NCBI GenBank assembly: GCA_002333205.1
Contig: DDAD01000122.1
Span: 36,661 to 44,240, forward strand
Length of the DNA: 7,580 nt
Reading direction: 5' to 3'
DNA from: Pedobacter sp. UBA2067
Lineage (GTDB): Bacteria > Bacteroidota > Bacteroidia > Sphingobacteriales > Sphingobacteriaceae
A program made the translations under genes and the position numbers. Numbering within the stretch: the stretch's first letter is position 1; each line of letters opens with the position of its first letter. The notes under the pieces are model-generated. The model saw only the letters and a list, made by a program, of their open reading frames with translations, ran no database searches and was not told where the DNA came from. This document shows, piece after piece, positions 1 to 6,500 of this stretch.

Positions 1-24
1 GCGGCTTAAGGTATTGGCTTTTGC

Positions 25-1668
25 TTAGTAACCTGGATTCTGTTTCAGGGCACTGTTTAAATCAATTTGTCTTTGTGGGATTGGGTATAAAGCCTTTGTT
101 GGATTTGAAGGCTGGTGATCCCACCATGATGCAGTTGTAAACTTACCGAAACGGATCAGGTCATCTCTTCTGAAACCTTCGAAGATGAACTCACGACCTC
201 TTTCTGCAAGCAGCTCATCCAGCGTTAAAGTTGCTGGAGTATAAGCTACACCTGGAGTGCCCCAGTCTTCCGCAGTATAAGCGCGTTTTTTACAGGTGTT
301 GATCAGATCAACAGCTTCCTGAGACGCAACACCACCGTTTTTACGCATGATCGCTTCCGCTTTCGCGAAGTATATCCAAGTTAGGCGATAGATGTTCCAG
401 TCGGTATTGTTGTAGTTAGGGTCAGCTTCAGCTCCATTATACCCGCTCACCTGATAACCGAGTTTGTATTTATTGAAACGAATTCCGCTATTCTCCTCAC
501 CTTCACTCATATTGGAAACAGTAGAACCGTCTTTGTTTTTCTGAATGTTATCTACAAACACCAACTGCTGTCCATTGTATTCTTCGGAACCCAGCACAGC
601 AGTACTATCAGAGAATTTCACCATCGGTCCTGCAAGCAACCAGCTGGACTTCCTTAAATCCTGCTGAGGGAAGGTTGTATAAACACCAGGCACCAGGACA
701 ATCCCGTTATTTCCATTCCTTCCACCACCATAAATTTCGCGTTGTTTAAAATGGTAGAACTCGTCGGAGAACTTAGATTCGAAATTTGCCACTTTGTAGT
801 CGTATGCAATAGAGAATATCACTTCCTTAGACAACTCATTATTAGGCTTAAATTGGTCAGTGATATTAGGGTCTAGCGCCATTCCGCCGTTTTGCCCACC
901 AGCTTCACTGTTAATTAATTTGTTCGCTGCATTGATACAGTCATCCCAACGTGGGCTTCCGGACCATACTTCTGCATTGAGGTACAATTCCACCAACATG
1001 GCGTAAGCACCAGCCTGACTCATCCTACCGGTCATGGCTTTTGAATGGATAGGTGCTGCTGGCAAACTCTCCAGAATCTCCTGTTCGATAAATTTAAAAA
1101 CCTCCGAACGCTGAACGGTTTCTGGTTGCATCGGTTCACCTGGCTTGGTTACAATAGGAATATTTCCAAAAAGGTCCATTAGCTTCAGGTAATGAAAGGC
1201 ACGTAATAACCTCAGCTCTGCTATAAAAGAAGCTTTTTCTGCTTCTGTAATTGCCATTGCAGTGATGTCTCTGGTACTAATATTTTCAATGGCATCGTTA
1301 CAAAATCCAATTCCGGTATACATGAGCGACCAGGCATTGTTCAAGCCACCTTCATCTGTGGTCCAGGTATGGTAATGAAGACGTTTCCATTTACCGCCAT
1401 CTTCTCCGTGCCGGCCCTTTGTAGGCCATGCAAGTTGATCTGCGGAGAGTTCTGCTGGTCTCCACCATCCATCTTGGCCAGACGGTGTAGCCCAGGCATT
1501 TGCGTGCGTATACGGCCTTAAAACAGCTGATAGCACTTCCGTTTTATTACTATAGAATTCGTCCGTTACGATCTCGTCGTATGTATTTTCTTCGAGCTGT
1601 TTTTTACATCCACTTACGATGCAGAGTCCAACAACAAGTCCTAAATATATTATAGATTTACTTTTCAT
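25..1668 (-). CDS. SusD/RagB family outer-membrane nutrient-binding lipoprotein
   Basis: SusD-like proteins sit on the cell surface as the lid of a SusC transporter and capture glycans or other large nutrients. The 547-residue product has a typical family length. Its signal peptide ends in a lipobox with Cys21 (VSGC), followed by a Lys/Glu-rich stretch (KKQLEE) resembling a Bacteroidota surface-export signal. An N-terminal SusD-like half includes LRLLRAFHYLKLMDLFGNIP at about 152-171. The C-terminal RagB half has the family signature ERGREFIFEGFRRDDLIRFG near 489-508 and ends with YPIPQ...LNSALKQNPGY, the usual closing motif. The ATG at 1668 gives a complete signal peptide and lies 10 bp after the SusC stop, so the two genes are co-transcribed. 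The bound ligand cannot be read from sequence; the nearby GH92 gene hints at mannose-containing glycans (inference). The stop is intact. Only 24 bp follow it in the window, so a terminator or further operon genes cannot be judged. Confidence 0.96.
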   Translation of the reverse strand: MKSKSIIYLGLVVGLCIVSGCKKQLEENTYDEIVTDEFYSNKTEVLSAVLRPYTHANAWATPSGQDGWWRPAELSADQLAWPTKGRHGEDGGKWKRLHYHTWTTDEGGLNNAWSLMYTGIGFCNDAIENISTRDITAMAITEAEKASFIAELRLLRAFHYLKLMDLFGNIPIVTKPGEPMQPETVQRSEVFKFIEQEILESLPAAPIHSKAMTGRMSQAGAYAMLVELYLNAEVWSGSPRWDDCINAANKLINSEAGGQNGGMALDPNITDQFKPNNELSKEVIFSIAYDYKVANFESKFSDEFYHFKQREIYGGGRNGNNGIVLVPGVYTTFPQQDLRKSSWLLAGPMVKFSDSTAVLGSEEYNGQQLVFVDNIQKNKDGSTVSNMSEGEENSGIRFNKYKLGYQVSGYNGAEADPNYNNTDWNIYRLTWIYFAKAEAIMRKNGGVASQEAVDLINTCKKRAYTAEDWGTPGVAYTPATLTLDELLAERGREFIFEGFRRDDLIRFGKFTTASWWDHQPSNPTKALYPIPQRQIDLNSALKQNPGY

Positions 1669-1678
1669 GTTTTAATAC

Positions 1679-4600
1679 TTAAAATCCAACGTTTAATCCA
1701 ACTAAGAAAGAACGGGTACTTGGATAGGCATTTCTGTTTTGAACGCCCAATCGTTGTCCTTCATCTCCGGCACCAAGTCCTGTGTCTTGAATGAAATCCG
1801 GATCACTTCCAGAATACCCGGTGATCGTAATCAGATTTTGTCCGGTTGCATAAACTCGAAGATTCTTTGCCCACTTAGAGTTTAACTTGAAATTGTAACC
1901 AAGTGTCACCTCATCAATTTTGACATTTGTACCCTCTTCGAGATAATAGTCAGAATACATGTAAGTGTCGTTAATTTGATTGTACTTGGTGAACGTCTCT
2001 TTTAGTAAGTTTCCACTCCAGGTCTTATTTCCGTAAGAAAGTGCCGTGGTGTTTAGGATTTTGTAATCAAACTTTCCCCGTACAAAGATTCTCAAATCAA
2101 ATTGCTTGTACTTAAAGTTGTTGGTCCATGAAGCATAATAATTTGGGGTAGCGCTACCGAGATATTGCAAATCAGTGATGTTCTTATCTTTTGAGTTATT
2201 GATTTGATCATTTCTCACAGCCTCACCGTTTCTGTTGTAGAACAGCCATTTACCATCTTCTGTAAAGCCCGCGAACTTCTTACCCCAAAACTCTCCAATC
2301 GCACCACCTTCGTAGGTAGTAATTGCATCACCTAAGTCTCCTGCACCTCCAATTCCGCTGAAGGTTTTGTAGAGCACCTTAAACTGGCTGTTGGAATAAG
2401 AATCCAACGTGTTCTTCAAAGTACTCGCTGTCACATCCATACTCCAACTGAAGTTTTCCTTGTTAATTGCAGCATAGCTTAAGGCAAGCTCGATACCTTT
2501 AGATGAGATCTGACCTACGTTAGCGTACACGCTCGACTGCACAAATGGTGGTTGAGGTGTAGTGTAAGTGTCTAACAGATCCTTGGTGGTACGTTTAAAC
2601 ACATCTATGGAACCAGATAGTTTGTTGTCCATCATTCTGAAGTCTAAGCCCAGGTTAAGCTCACGCTTGGTTTCCCACTTCAGATCTGGATTTGGATTGC
2701 GGCTTGGTCCATAGGTCTCGTAATATTTTCCGTCCGGGTATAAATATCTACCGCCGCCAGTCATTGTCACCCTAGAGGCATTGTTGGAAAAACCGCTGTT
2801 TCCGGTAACACCATAACCTGCCCTGAACTTAAGATAATTAATGGTCTTGGAATCTTTCAGGAAATCCTCTTCAGACACGTTCCAACCTACTGAAACAGCC
2901 GGGAAATTACCCCACTTATTATTTGCTCCAAATCTTGAAGAGCCTTCTCTTCTCAAAATGAACTGAGCCATGTATCTGTTGTTAAACGCATAGTTCACAC
3001 GTCCAAAAAAAGCCACAAGGGTATTGTCATTTTTGAAACTGCTCATGCTAGCCTTTCCCACAGCAAGGGCACTTCCCTGACCGAGATTATCCTCATGGAA
3101 GCGGTCGTTGATAAAACCGCGGTTGGAAGCGTTTGAACCTTCATTAATTTCATACCGGTAACTATATCCGGCAACAGCATTAAGGCTATGCTTTTCCTGT
3201 ATGATTTTATTGAACTGTAGCGTTGGCTCAACCGCAAACTTTTGATTCAGCTCGGTTCCTCGAAAGGCATATGCCCCACCTGGAAAATCGGAATTTTCCA
3301 TCGAGTCCTCACTCTCTCTGAAGCGATAGGATCCATCATTGAAGCTGTTTCTGGTCACCGACCCGAACACGGATGCTTTTAAACCTTCAACAATATCAAG
3401 GTCGAACTTGGCATCTGCGGAAGTTGTTTGTTGCTTACGCTTATTCGTTTCCATGAACAAACGCGCATATTCATTGGTACTGGTTAAATCGTAACGGTAA
3501 CTGCCATCCGGATTGAAGTTGGATAGTGTAGGATTTTTTGCAGACTCACTTTCCCAACCACCACCACCAAGCATATTTGCATTGTTAATGTTTGTAGCCA
3601 AATTAAACTGTGCGTTCAGACGGTCATTAAGTCCTTTTTGATTGATGTTTAATCGAAGCGTATATTCCTTACGCCCGTTTTCAAGTGATATCCCCTGTAA
3701 ATCACGATAGTTAACACTTGCACGATAGCTAGTGTTATTGGAACCGCCAGAAAGCGACAAGTTATGATTTTGAGACAAATTCCCGTGGTTGATTAGCTGG
3801 TCGTAAAAGTCAGTGCTACTGCCGAAATCCTGCTGCTTGATTTCCCCAGAAGCGATCTTACCACGAAATTCATCTGCCGATAAAAAGTTCGGCCTGTTGT
3901 TCAGGTATTCTTTCCTGAAATACGTTGAATAATTGAATGTCGGTGGGCCTGCTTTACCCTTTTTTGTTGTAATGATGATTACACCTGCATTAGCCCGCGT
4001 ACCATAGATTGCGGCACCAGATCCATCTTTCAAAACGTCGATGGACTCAATGTCATCCTGCTGCAGTAAGTCTGGATTCGCATCTGGAATACCGTCAATA
4101 ACAAACAAAGGACTTGAACTACCAGCAACACTCACTGCACCGCGGAGTTGTACGGAGACACCGCTGTTCGGGTTAGAACCCGATGGCCTGGTTAACACCA
4201 ATCCGGGAACCTTTCCTTGAATAAGATCTAAGGGATTTCTGGAACCACTCTGGCGGAACTCAGCTGCATCAACGTGGCTCACTGCAGATGTAACTTCCTT
4301 TTTATCCAGCGTTCCATAACCAACTGCTACAACATCTACCGTCTGTAAAGTTGTTGAGCTTGGCTTTAAATTTACAGTGATGTTTGTCTGATTACCTACG
4401 GTTACTTCTGTGGTTTCATAGCCGATAAAAGTGAAGACCAACACAGCTGTAGCGGATGGGGCAGCAATGCTGAAACGGCCGTTTGCATCGGTAGCAACGA
4501 CGGTGCTTGCCCCCTTGATTTTTACACTAACTCCTGGAACAGGCTGTCCATCTTCATCACGAACAACACCTTGTACCTGGATTTGTGAAACTCCTTTTTT

Positions 4601-4738
4601 TGTGCCGGACACGACACTTCGTTCGATGTTAATGTGCGCCGCGAAAACGCCAGAAGGTGTTAAGCCTAAGCCAAGCAACACACTCCCTGCGATCAGTACA
4701 CGACTTGGCTTGATAAGTTTGTTAAAACTTTTTTTCAT
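1679..4738 (-). CDS. SusC/RagA family TonB-linked outer-membrane transporter
   Basis: This is the TonB-dependent outer-membrane channel that imports the ligand held by the SusD partner encoded just downstream. The 1019-residue product starts with a Sec signal peptide (basic MKKSFNKLIK, hydrophobic core, likely cleavage after VFA near residue 33). A carboxypeptidase-regulatory-like domain follows at about 53-125 (GVVRDEDGQPVPGVSVKIKG ... FIGYE), as in most SusC proteins. Next come a TonB-box-like segment with the SusC hallmark DVVAVGYG at 135-142, a plug domain at about 145-260 (NPLDLIQGKVPGL, LFVIDGIP, IESIDVLKDGSGAAIYGTRA), and a long beta-barrel ending in aromatic Phe1019. There is no STN domain between the signal peptide and the regulatory-like domain, so it is not of the type that signals to FecR/FecI. 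The ATG at 4738 gives the complete signal peptide. It leads an operon with the SusD gene. Transported substrate unknown. Confidence 0.96.
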   Translation of the reverse strand: MKKSFNKLIKPSRVLIAGSVLLGLGLTPSGVFAAHINIERSVVSGTKKGVSQIQVQGVVRDEDGQPVPGVSVKIKGASTVVATDANGRFSIAAPSATAVLVFTFIGYETTEVTVGNQTNITVNLKPSSTTLQTVDVVAVGYGTLDKKEVTSAVSHVDAAEFRQSGSRNPLDLIQGKVPGLVLTRPSGSNPNSGVSVQLRGAVSVAGSSSPLFVIDGIPDANPDLLQQDDIESIDVLKDGSGAAIYGTRANAGVIIITTKKGKAGPPTFNYSTYFRKEYLNNRPNFLSADEFRGKIASGEIKQQDFGSSTDFYDQLINHGNLSQNHNLSLSGGSNNTSYRASVNYRDLQGISLENGRKEYTLRLNINQKGLNDRLNAQFNLATNINNANMLGGGGWESESAKNPTLSNFNPDGSYRYDLTSTNEYARLFMETNKRKQQTTSADAKFDLDIVEGLKASVFGSVTRNSFNDGSYRFRESEDSMENSDFPGGAYAFRGTELNQKFAVEPTLQFNKIIQEKHSLNAVAGYSYRYEINEGSNASNRGFINDRFHEDNLGQGSALAVGKASMSSFKNDNTLVAFFGRVNYAFNNRYMAQFILRREGSSRFGANNKWGNFPAVSVGWNVSEEDFLKDSKTINYLKFRAGYGVTGNSGFSNNASRVTMTGGGRYLYPDGKYYETYGPSRNPNPDLKWETKRELNLGLDFRMMDNKLSGSIDVFKRTTKDLLDTYTTPQPPFVQSSVYANVGQISSKGIELALSYAAINKENFSWSMDVTASTLKNTLDSYSNSQFKVLYKTFSGIGGAGDLGDAITTYEGGAIGEFWGKKFAGFTEDGKWLFYNRNGEAVRNDQINNSKDKNITDLQYLGSATPNYYASWTNNFKYKQFDLRIFVRGKFDYKILNTTALSYGNKTWSGNLLKETFTKYNQINDTYMYSDYYLEEGTNVKIDEVTLGYNFKLNSKWAKNLRVYATGQNLITITGYSGSDPDFIQDTGLGAGDEGQRLGVQNRNAYPSTRSFLVGLNVGF

Positions 4739-4827
4739 ACCGATTTCTCATTTGGTTTAGTTTGATTAATCGTTCTACGTGTTTTAAAAAGTCTTAGCTA
4801 TCACTAAATACTTTGATTGGAACGACA

Positions 4828-4839
4828 TAAAACGTTTTA
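4828..4839. promoter_or_regulatory. 12-bp palindrome, possible LacI/GalR-type operator
   Basis: The sequence TAAAACGTTTTA is a perfect 12-bp palindrome about 90 bp upstream of the SusC start. An A-rich/T-rich palindrome with a central CG is the general form of operators bound by LacI/GalR-family regulators, which often control sugar-use genes. It also falls within the spacer of the weak promoter candidate on the minus strand, where a repressor could act. No LacI-family gene is in the window, so the assignment is an inference from symmetry and place. AT-rich DNA produces such palindromes by chance fairly often. Confidence 0.35.
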
Positions 4840-4877
4840 CTAAATTCAAAAGAGCGCATTATAATTTTCCGGTACAA

Positions 4878-4897
4878 CATTGATCAGGATTTCAATG
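4878..4897. repeat. Inverted repeat, 6-bp arms around an 8-bp spacer
   Basis: CATTGA at 4878-4883 and TCAATG at 4892-4897 are perfect reverse complements separated by 8 bp. The dyad lies about 140 bp upstream of the SusC start and 35 bp upstream of the possible small ORF. It could be a regulator binding site or a weak RNA hairpin. The arms are short and it may be chance. Confidence 0.3.
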
Positions 4898-4931
4898 GTA
4901 ACAAATCTATGACGGTGGAAACCTAACATGA

Positions 4932-5087
4932 ATGACAAAGGTGAACTCACATCCAGCAAAATCGAACCGCTTCCGCGAAGCGAATAATGCATTAGCCAAG
5001 TCAGTGCAAGAATTTAGCAAACAATATAATCCTGAAAAAATCGTTAGTCTCCGCTCTTATAAAGCCCTTGGCAAAAGTGGTTTATAA
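4932..5087 (+). CDS. Possible small basic protein, 51 residues, function unknown
   Basis: An open frame runs from ATG at 4932 to TAA at 5085-5087, with an in-frame TGA directly before the ATG, so the start is well bounded. The predicted product begins MTKVNSHPAKSNRFREANNA and ends SLRSYKALGKSGL. It is strongly basic (ten Lys/Arg against three Glu and no Asp) and has no Cys or Trp. It has no signal peptide or membrane segment and is probably cytosolic if made. The middle looks helical and amphipathic (about residues 14-32). Codons look like those of the neighbouring genes, and the GC content is higher than in the flanking AT-rich DNA. A hairpin with a following T-run lies 46 bp after the stop. 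No clear ribosome site is seen, but Bacteroidota often lack one. I do not recognise the family. A 51-codon frame can arise by chance, so this is a candidate gene only. Confidence 0.5.
   Translation: MTKVNSHPAKSNRFREANNALAKSVQEFSKQYNPEKIVSLRSYKALGKSGL
4968..4982. repeat. Short GC-rich hairpin inside the small ORF
   Basis: CGCTTC at 4968-4973 and GAAGCG at 4977-4982 pair perfectly around a CGC loop. On both strands it lacks a T-run, so it is not a standard terminator. It falls over codons 13-17 of the possible small ORF and may simply reflect the NRFREA coding sequence. Confidence 0.3.
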
Positions 5088-5133
5088 AGCAACTGTTTCA
5101 TAAAAACAAAATACACTAAGGCTATTCTAATTG

Positions 5134-5163
5134 ATAAATACAAGATGTAAATCCTGTATTTAT
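5134..5163. terminator. Hairpin, probable bidirectional terminator between convergent genes
   Basis: Two 13-base arms (5134-5146 and 5151-5163) surround a 4-base loop. Read on the minus strand all 13 positions pair, one of them as G-U. Read on the plus strand the same position is an A-C mismatch, leaving 12 pairs. The plus-strand reading has a U-rich 3' arm that continues into ATTTT, a good terminator tail; the minus-strand reading continues into CAATTAG, a weaker tail. It lies 51 bp after the stop of the sigma-operon membrane protein (minus) and 46 bp after the stop of the possible small ORF (plus), the expected place for a shared terminator. The stem is AT-rich, so termination strength is uncertain. 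Confidence 0.5.
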
Positions 5164-5214
5164 ATTTTGAACAAAAGGGTATCTACCAGATATAATTTTC
5201 CCGCATTTTCTACC

Positions 5215-5814
5215 TTAATTTGTCTGATTTAATAATTCCTGAAGGCGATTGATGTACTGCCCGAAGCTTAGATTAAAGAAATATTTGCTAATGTATGGCT
5301 GAATAAAAATTACCAATACATATACCGTCAGTCGCAAGGGTAAAGCGATACTTTGCCAAGTAAGGAAATCAGGCACTTCCTGCAGGTACATGGTTGCTTC
5401 TAAAATACTGATTAGCACCAATAAAATCACGCGGGTAAGGTACAGCTGCTGTTTCCCATTTCGCTGAAGTAACGCAATTCTTTCCTGCATGCTGGATTTA
5501 AGGGATTCTGCGTTTGTCTCCTCTATTTTCACGATTACACTATAGTCACGGTAATACATCAAGGCAAGCATTAGCATCACCGGAACAATAAACCAGATGA
5601 AAGCATTCTGTCGCAAAATGGCATGCTGCATCATTGAAAATCCTAATACTCCAGCGGCTAAAGGCAGGAGGATTGCCTGTAACCTGTACTTCGCTTTCAA
5701 AGTTGCAAGGGGCCCGGCAGTTTGTTTTGCAAGCAGGTGCGCAAGGTCAAATGCGGGCGTTTTATATTGTTCACTGGACTTATTCCAGTTTTGTTTTAGA
5801 TCGTCAAGTTCCAT
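5215..5814 (-). CDS. Four-helix membrane protein, probable partner or anti-sigma regulator of the ECF sigma factor
   Basis: The 199-residue product begins with a soluble segment, MELDDLKQNWNKSSEQYK, of a kind commonly seen in membrane proteins encoded after ECF sigma factors in Bacteroidota. Four hydrophobic stretches follow at about 45-66, 71-88, 124-144 and 155-176. A charged, probably cytoplasmic loop (90-122) separates the two hairpins, and a short tail (QYINRLQELLNQTN) closes the protein. The ATG lies 2 bp after the sigma stop, so the genes are translationally close and co-transcribed. The expected role is to hold the sigma factor at the inner membrane until a signal releases it; this is inferred from gene order and the N-terminal motif. 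It shows no FecR-like periplasmic domain and no zinc-binding HxxxCxxC anti-sigma motif. The signal is unknown. Confidence 0.75.
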   Translation of the reverse strand: MELDDLKQNWNKSSEQYKTPAFDLAHLLAKQTAGPLATLKAKYRLQAILLPLAAGVLGFSMMQHAILRQNAFIWFIVPVMLMLALMYYRDYSVIVKIEETNAESLKSSMQERIALLQRNGKQQLYLTRVILLVLISILEATMYLQEVPDFLTWQSIALPLRLTVYVLVIFIQPYISKYFFNLSFGQYINRLQELLNQTN

Positions 5815-5816
5815 GA

Positions 5817-6347
5817 TTATTTGTTTTTTGTTAGCTGGCGTAGCTTCTCTTTAATGCGGTTCATTTTCACCCGGAGGTTACCGTTACTGATACCCAGTAT
5901 ATCCTCCATCTCGTCGTAGGATTTGTCATCGAGATAAAGCATGACAATAGCCTTTTCAATGTCATTTAGTTTTTCAATAGCAGCATACATCGTTTTGAAT
6001 TGCGCTGTTTCTGCAATATGACTGGCATCCTCAGGAAAGTCCATGTTTAACGCATCAATGTCTGTTGCATAGATCTGTTTCTTTTGTTTCCGGAACTGCG
6101 TGATTGCCACATTTAGTCCAATCCGGTACAACCAGGTACTTAGCTTAGCTTCACCTCTGAATTTAGGATACGCCTTCCAGAGCTGAATCACAATATCCTG
6201 GTATAGATCCTGACGATCGTCTTCTGAATTGCCATACAACCGACAGATCTTATAGATCAGACGTTCATGTGTCTTAACAAGATTTTCAAAGGTCTTTTGT
6301 AGTTCGCTATTCTTCAATTCGGTAATATTTTGGACAGTAGGTCGCAA
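5817..6347 (-). CDS. ECF (sigma-70 family) RNA polymerase sigma factor
   Basis: This sigma factor would direct RNA polymerase to a specific promoter set. In the 176-residue reading, region 2 spans about 16-90 (LIYKICRLYGNSEDDRQDLY, LWKAYPKFRGEAKLSTWLYR) and region 4 spans about 120-172, with a helix-turn-helix in SYDEMEDILGISNGNLRVKM. Region 3 is absent, as in all ECF factors. No ATG is available in frame near the start. The longest reading begins at TTG 6347, and a second TTG at 6317 (residue 11) gives MKNSELQKTFENL, which places region 2 about where related factors have it and may be the true start. An ATG at 6351 is out of frame and soon meets a stop. It is followed 2 bp later by a membrane protein, its likely regulator. 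Target promoters are not evident, and a role in controlling the flanking carbohydrate genes is possible but unproven. Confidence 0.92.
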   Translation of the reverse strand: MRPTVQNITELKNSELQKTFENLVKTHERLIYKICRLYGNSEDDRQDLYQDIVIQLWKAYPKFRGEAKLSTWLYRIGLNVAITQFRKQKKQIYATDIDALNMDFPEDASHIAETAQFKTMYAAIEKLNDIEKAIVMLYLDDKSYDEMEDILGISNGNLRVKMNRIKEKLRQLTKNK

Positions 6348-6500
6348 GCATTGAGAAAAGTTACAAGTATTCCGTTTTTAATTCAGGACAATCAATTTCG
6401 AAAGTAACTTCCCCGTTATCATTCCCGCAACACCAGTAAAAAGCCGAACTTAGAAGCTAGTAGCGCTCCCATACTATTGCTAAATCAAGGTTATTAAAAG
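6348..6500. other. Divergent intergenic region between the sigma factor and GH92 genes
   Basis: These 153 bp must hold the promoters for both the leftward sigma operon and the rightward glycosidase gene. No terminator is seen. A possible rightward promoter is listed separately. For the sigma gene no convincing -33/-7 pair is visible. Confidence 0.5.
6450..6479 (+). promoter_or_regulatory. Weak candidate promoter for the GH92 gene
   Basis: TTAG at 6450-6453 and TACTATTG at 6472-6479, 18 bp apart, each differ by one base from the Bacteroidota -33 (TTTG) and -7 (TAnnTTTG) elements. The start codon follows 21 bp after the -7 element, giving a short leader. An imperfect dyad, AGCTAGTA (6455-6462) against TACTA-TT-GCT (6472-6481), overlaps it and could serve regulation. 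Two mismatches make this tentative. Confidence 0.3.

Larger units (their letters stand above)
4739..4931. other. Upstream region of the SusC/SusD operon, AT-rich and non-coding
   Basis: This stretch separates the SusC start (minus strand) from a possible small plus-strand ORF and probably holds the promoter for the transporter operon. No good match to the Bacteroidota promoter (TTTG, about 19 bp, TAnnTTTG) is visible on the minus strand. The nearest candidate is TTTG at 4850-4847 followed 17 bp later by TATGTCGT, which is poor at the -7 element. On the plus strand TATAAT occurs at 4860-4865 and TAATTTTC at 4862-4869, without a convincing upstream element. Two perfect inverted repeats lie here and are listed separately. 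Confidence 0.5.

Noticed and set aside
3043..3237. 64-codon minus-strand frame inside the SusC gene
   Set aside because: It lies wholly within the barrel-coding part of SusC in another frame and the product has no recognisable features; a shadow of the real gene.
3556..3570. Short CCA/CCACCA run that looks like a microsatellite
   Set aside because: It encodes a run of glycines in the SusC barrel and is only a few units long.
4431..4760. 109-codon plus-strand frame antisense to the 5' end of the SusC gene
   Set aside because: Antisense to the well-supported signal peptide and regulatory-like domain; the Thr/Pro-rich product is typical of a shadow frame.
4968..4982. CGCTTC-CGC-GAAGCG hairpin as an intrinsic terminator
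   Set aside because: No T-run directly follows on either strand and it lies inside the possible small ORF.
4950..4983. GGTTCGATT on the minus strand resembling a tRNA T-loop, suggesting a tRNA or attachment-site remnant
   Set aside because: The T-stem would need two G-U pairs and no matching acceptor, anticodon or D arm is found; no flanking direct repeats.
5597..5854. Two overlapping plus-strand frames (5597-5854 and 5634-5816) antisense to the sigma-partner membrane protein
   Set aside because: Both are antisense to a clear membrane-protein gene; their Cys-rich composition and lack of motifs fit chance.
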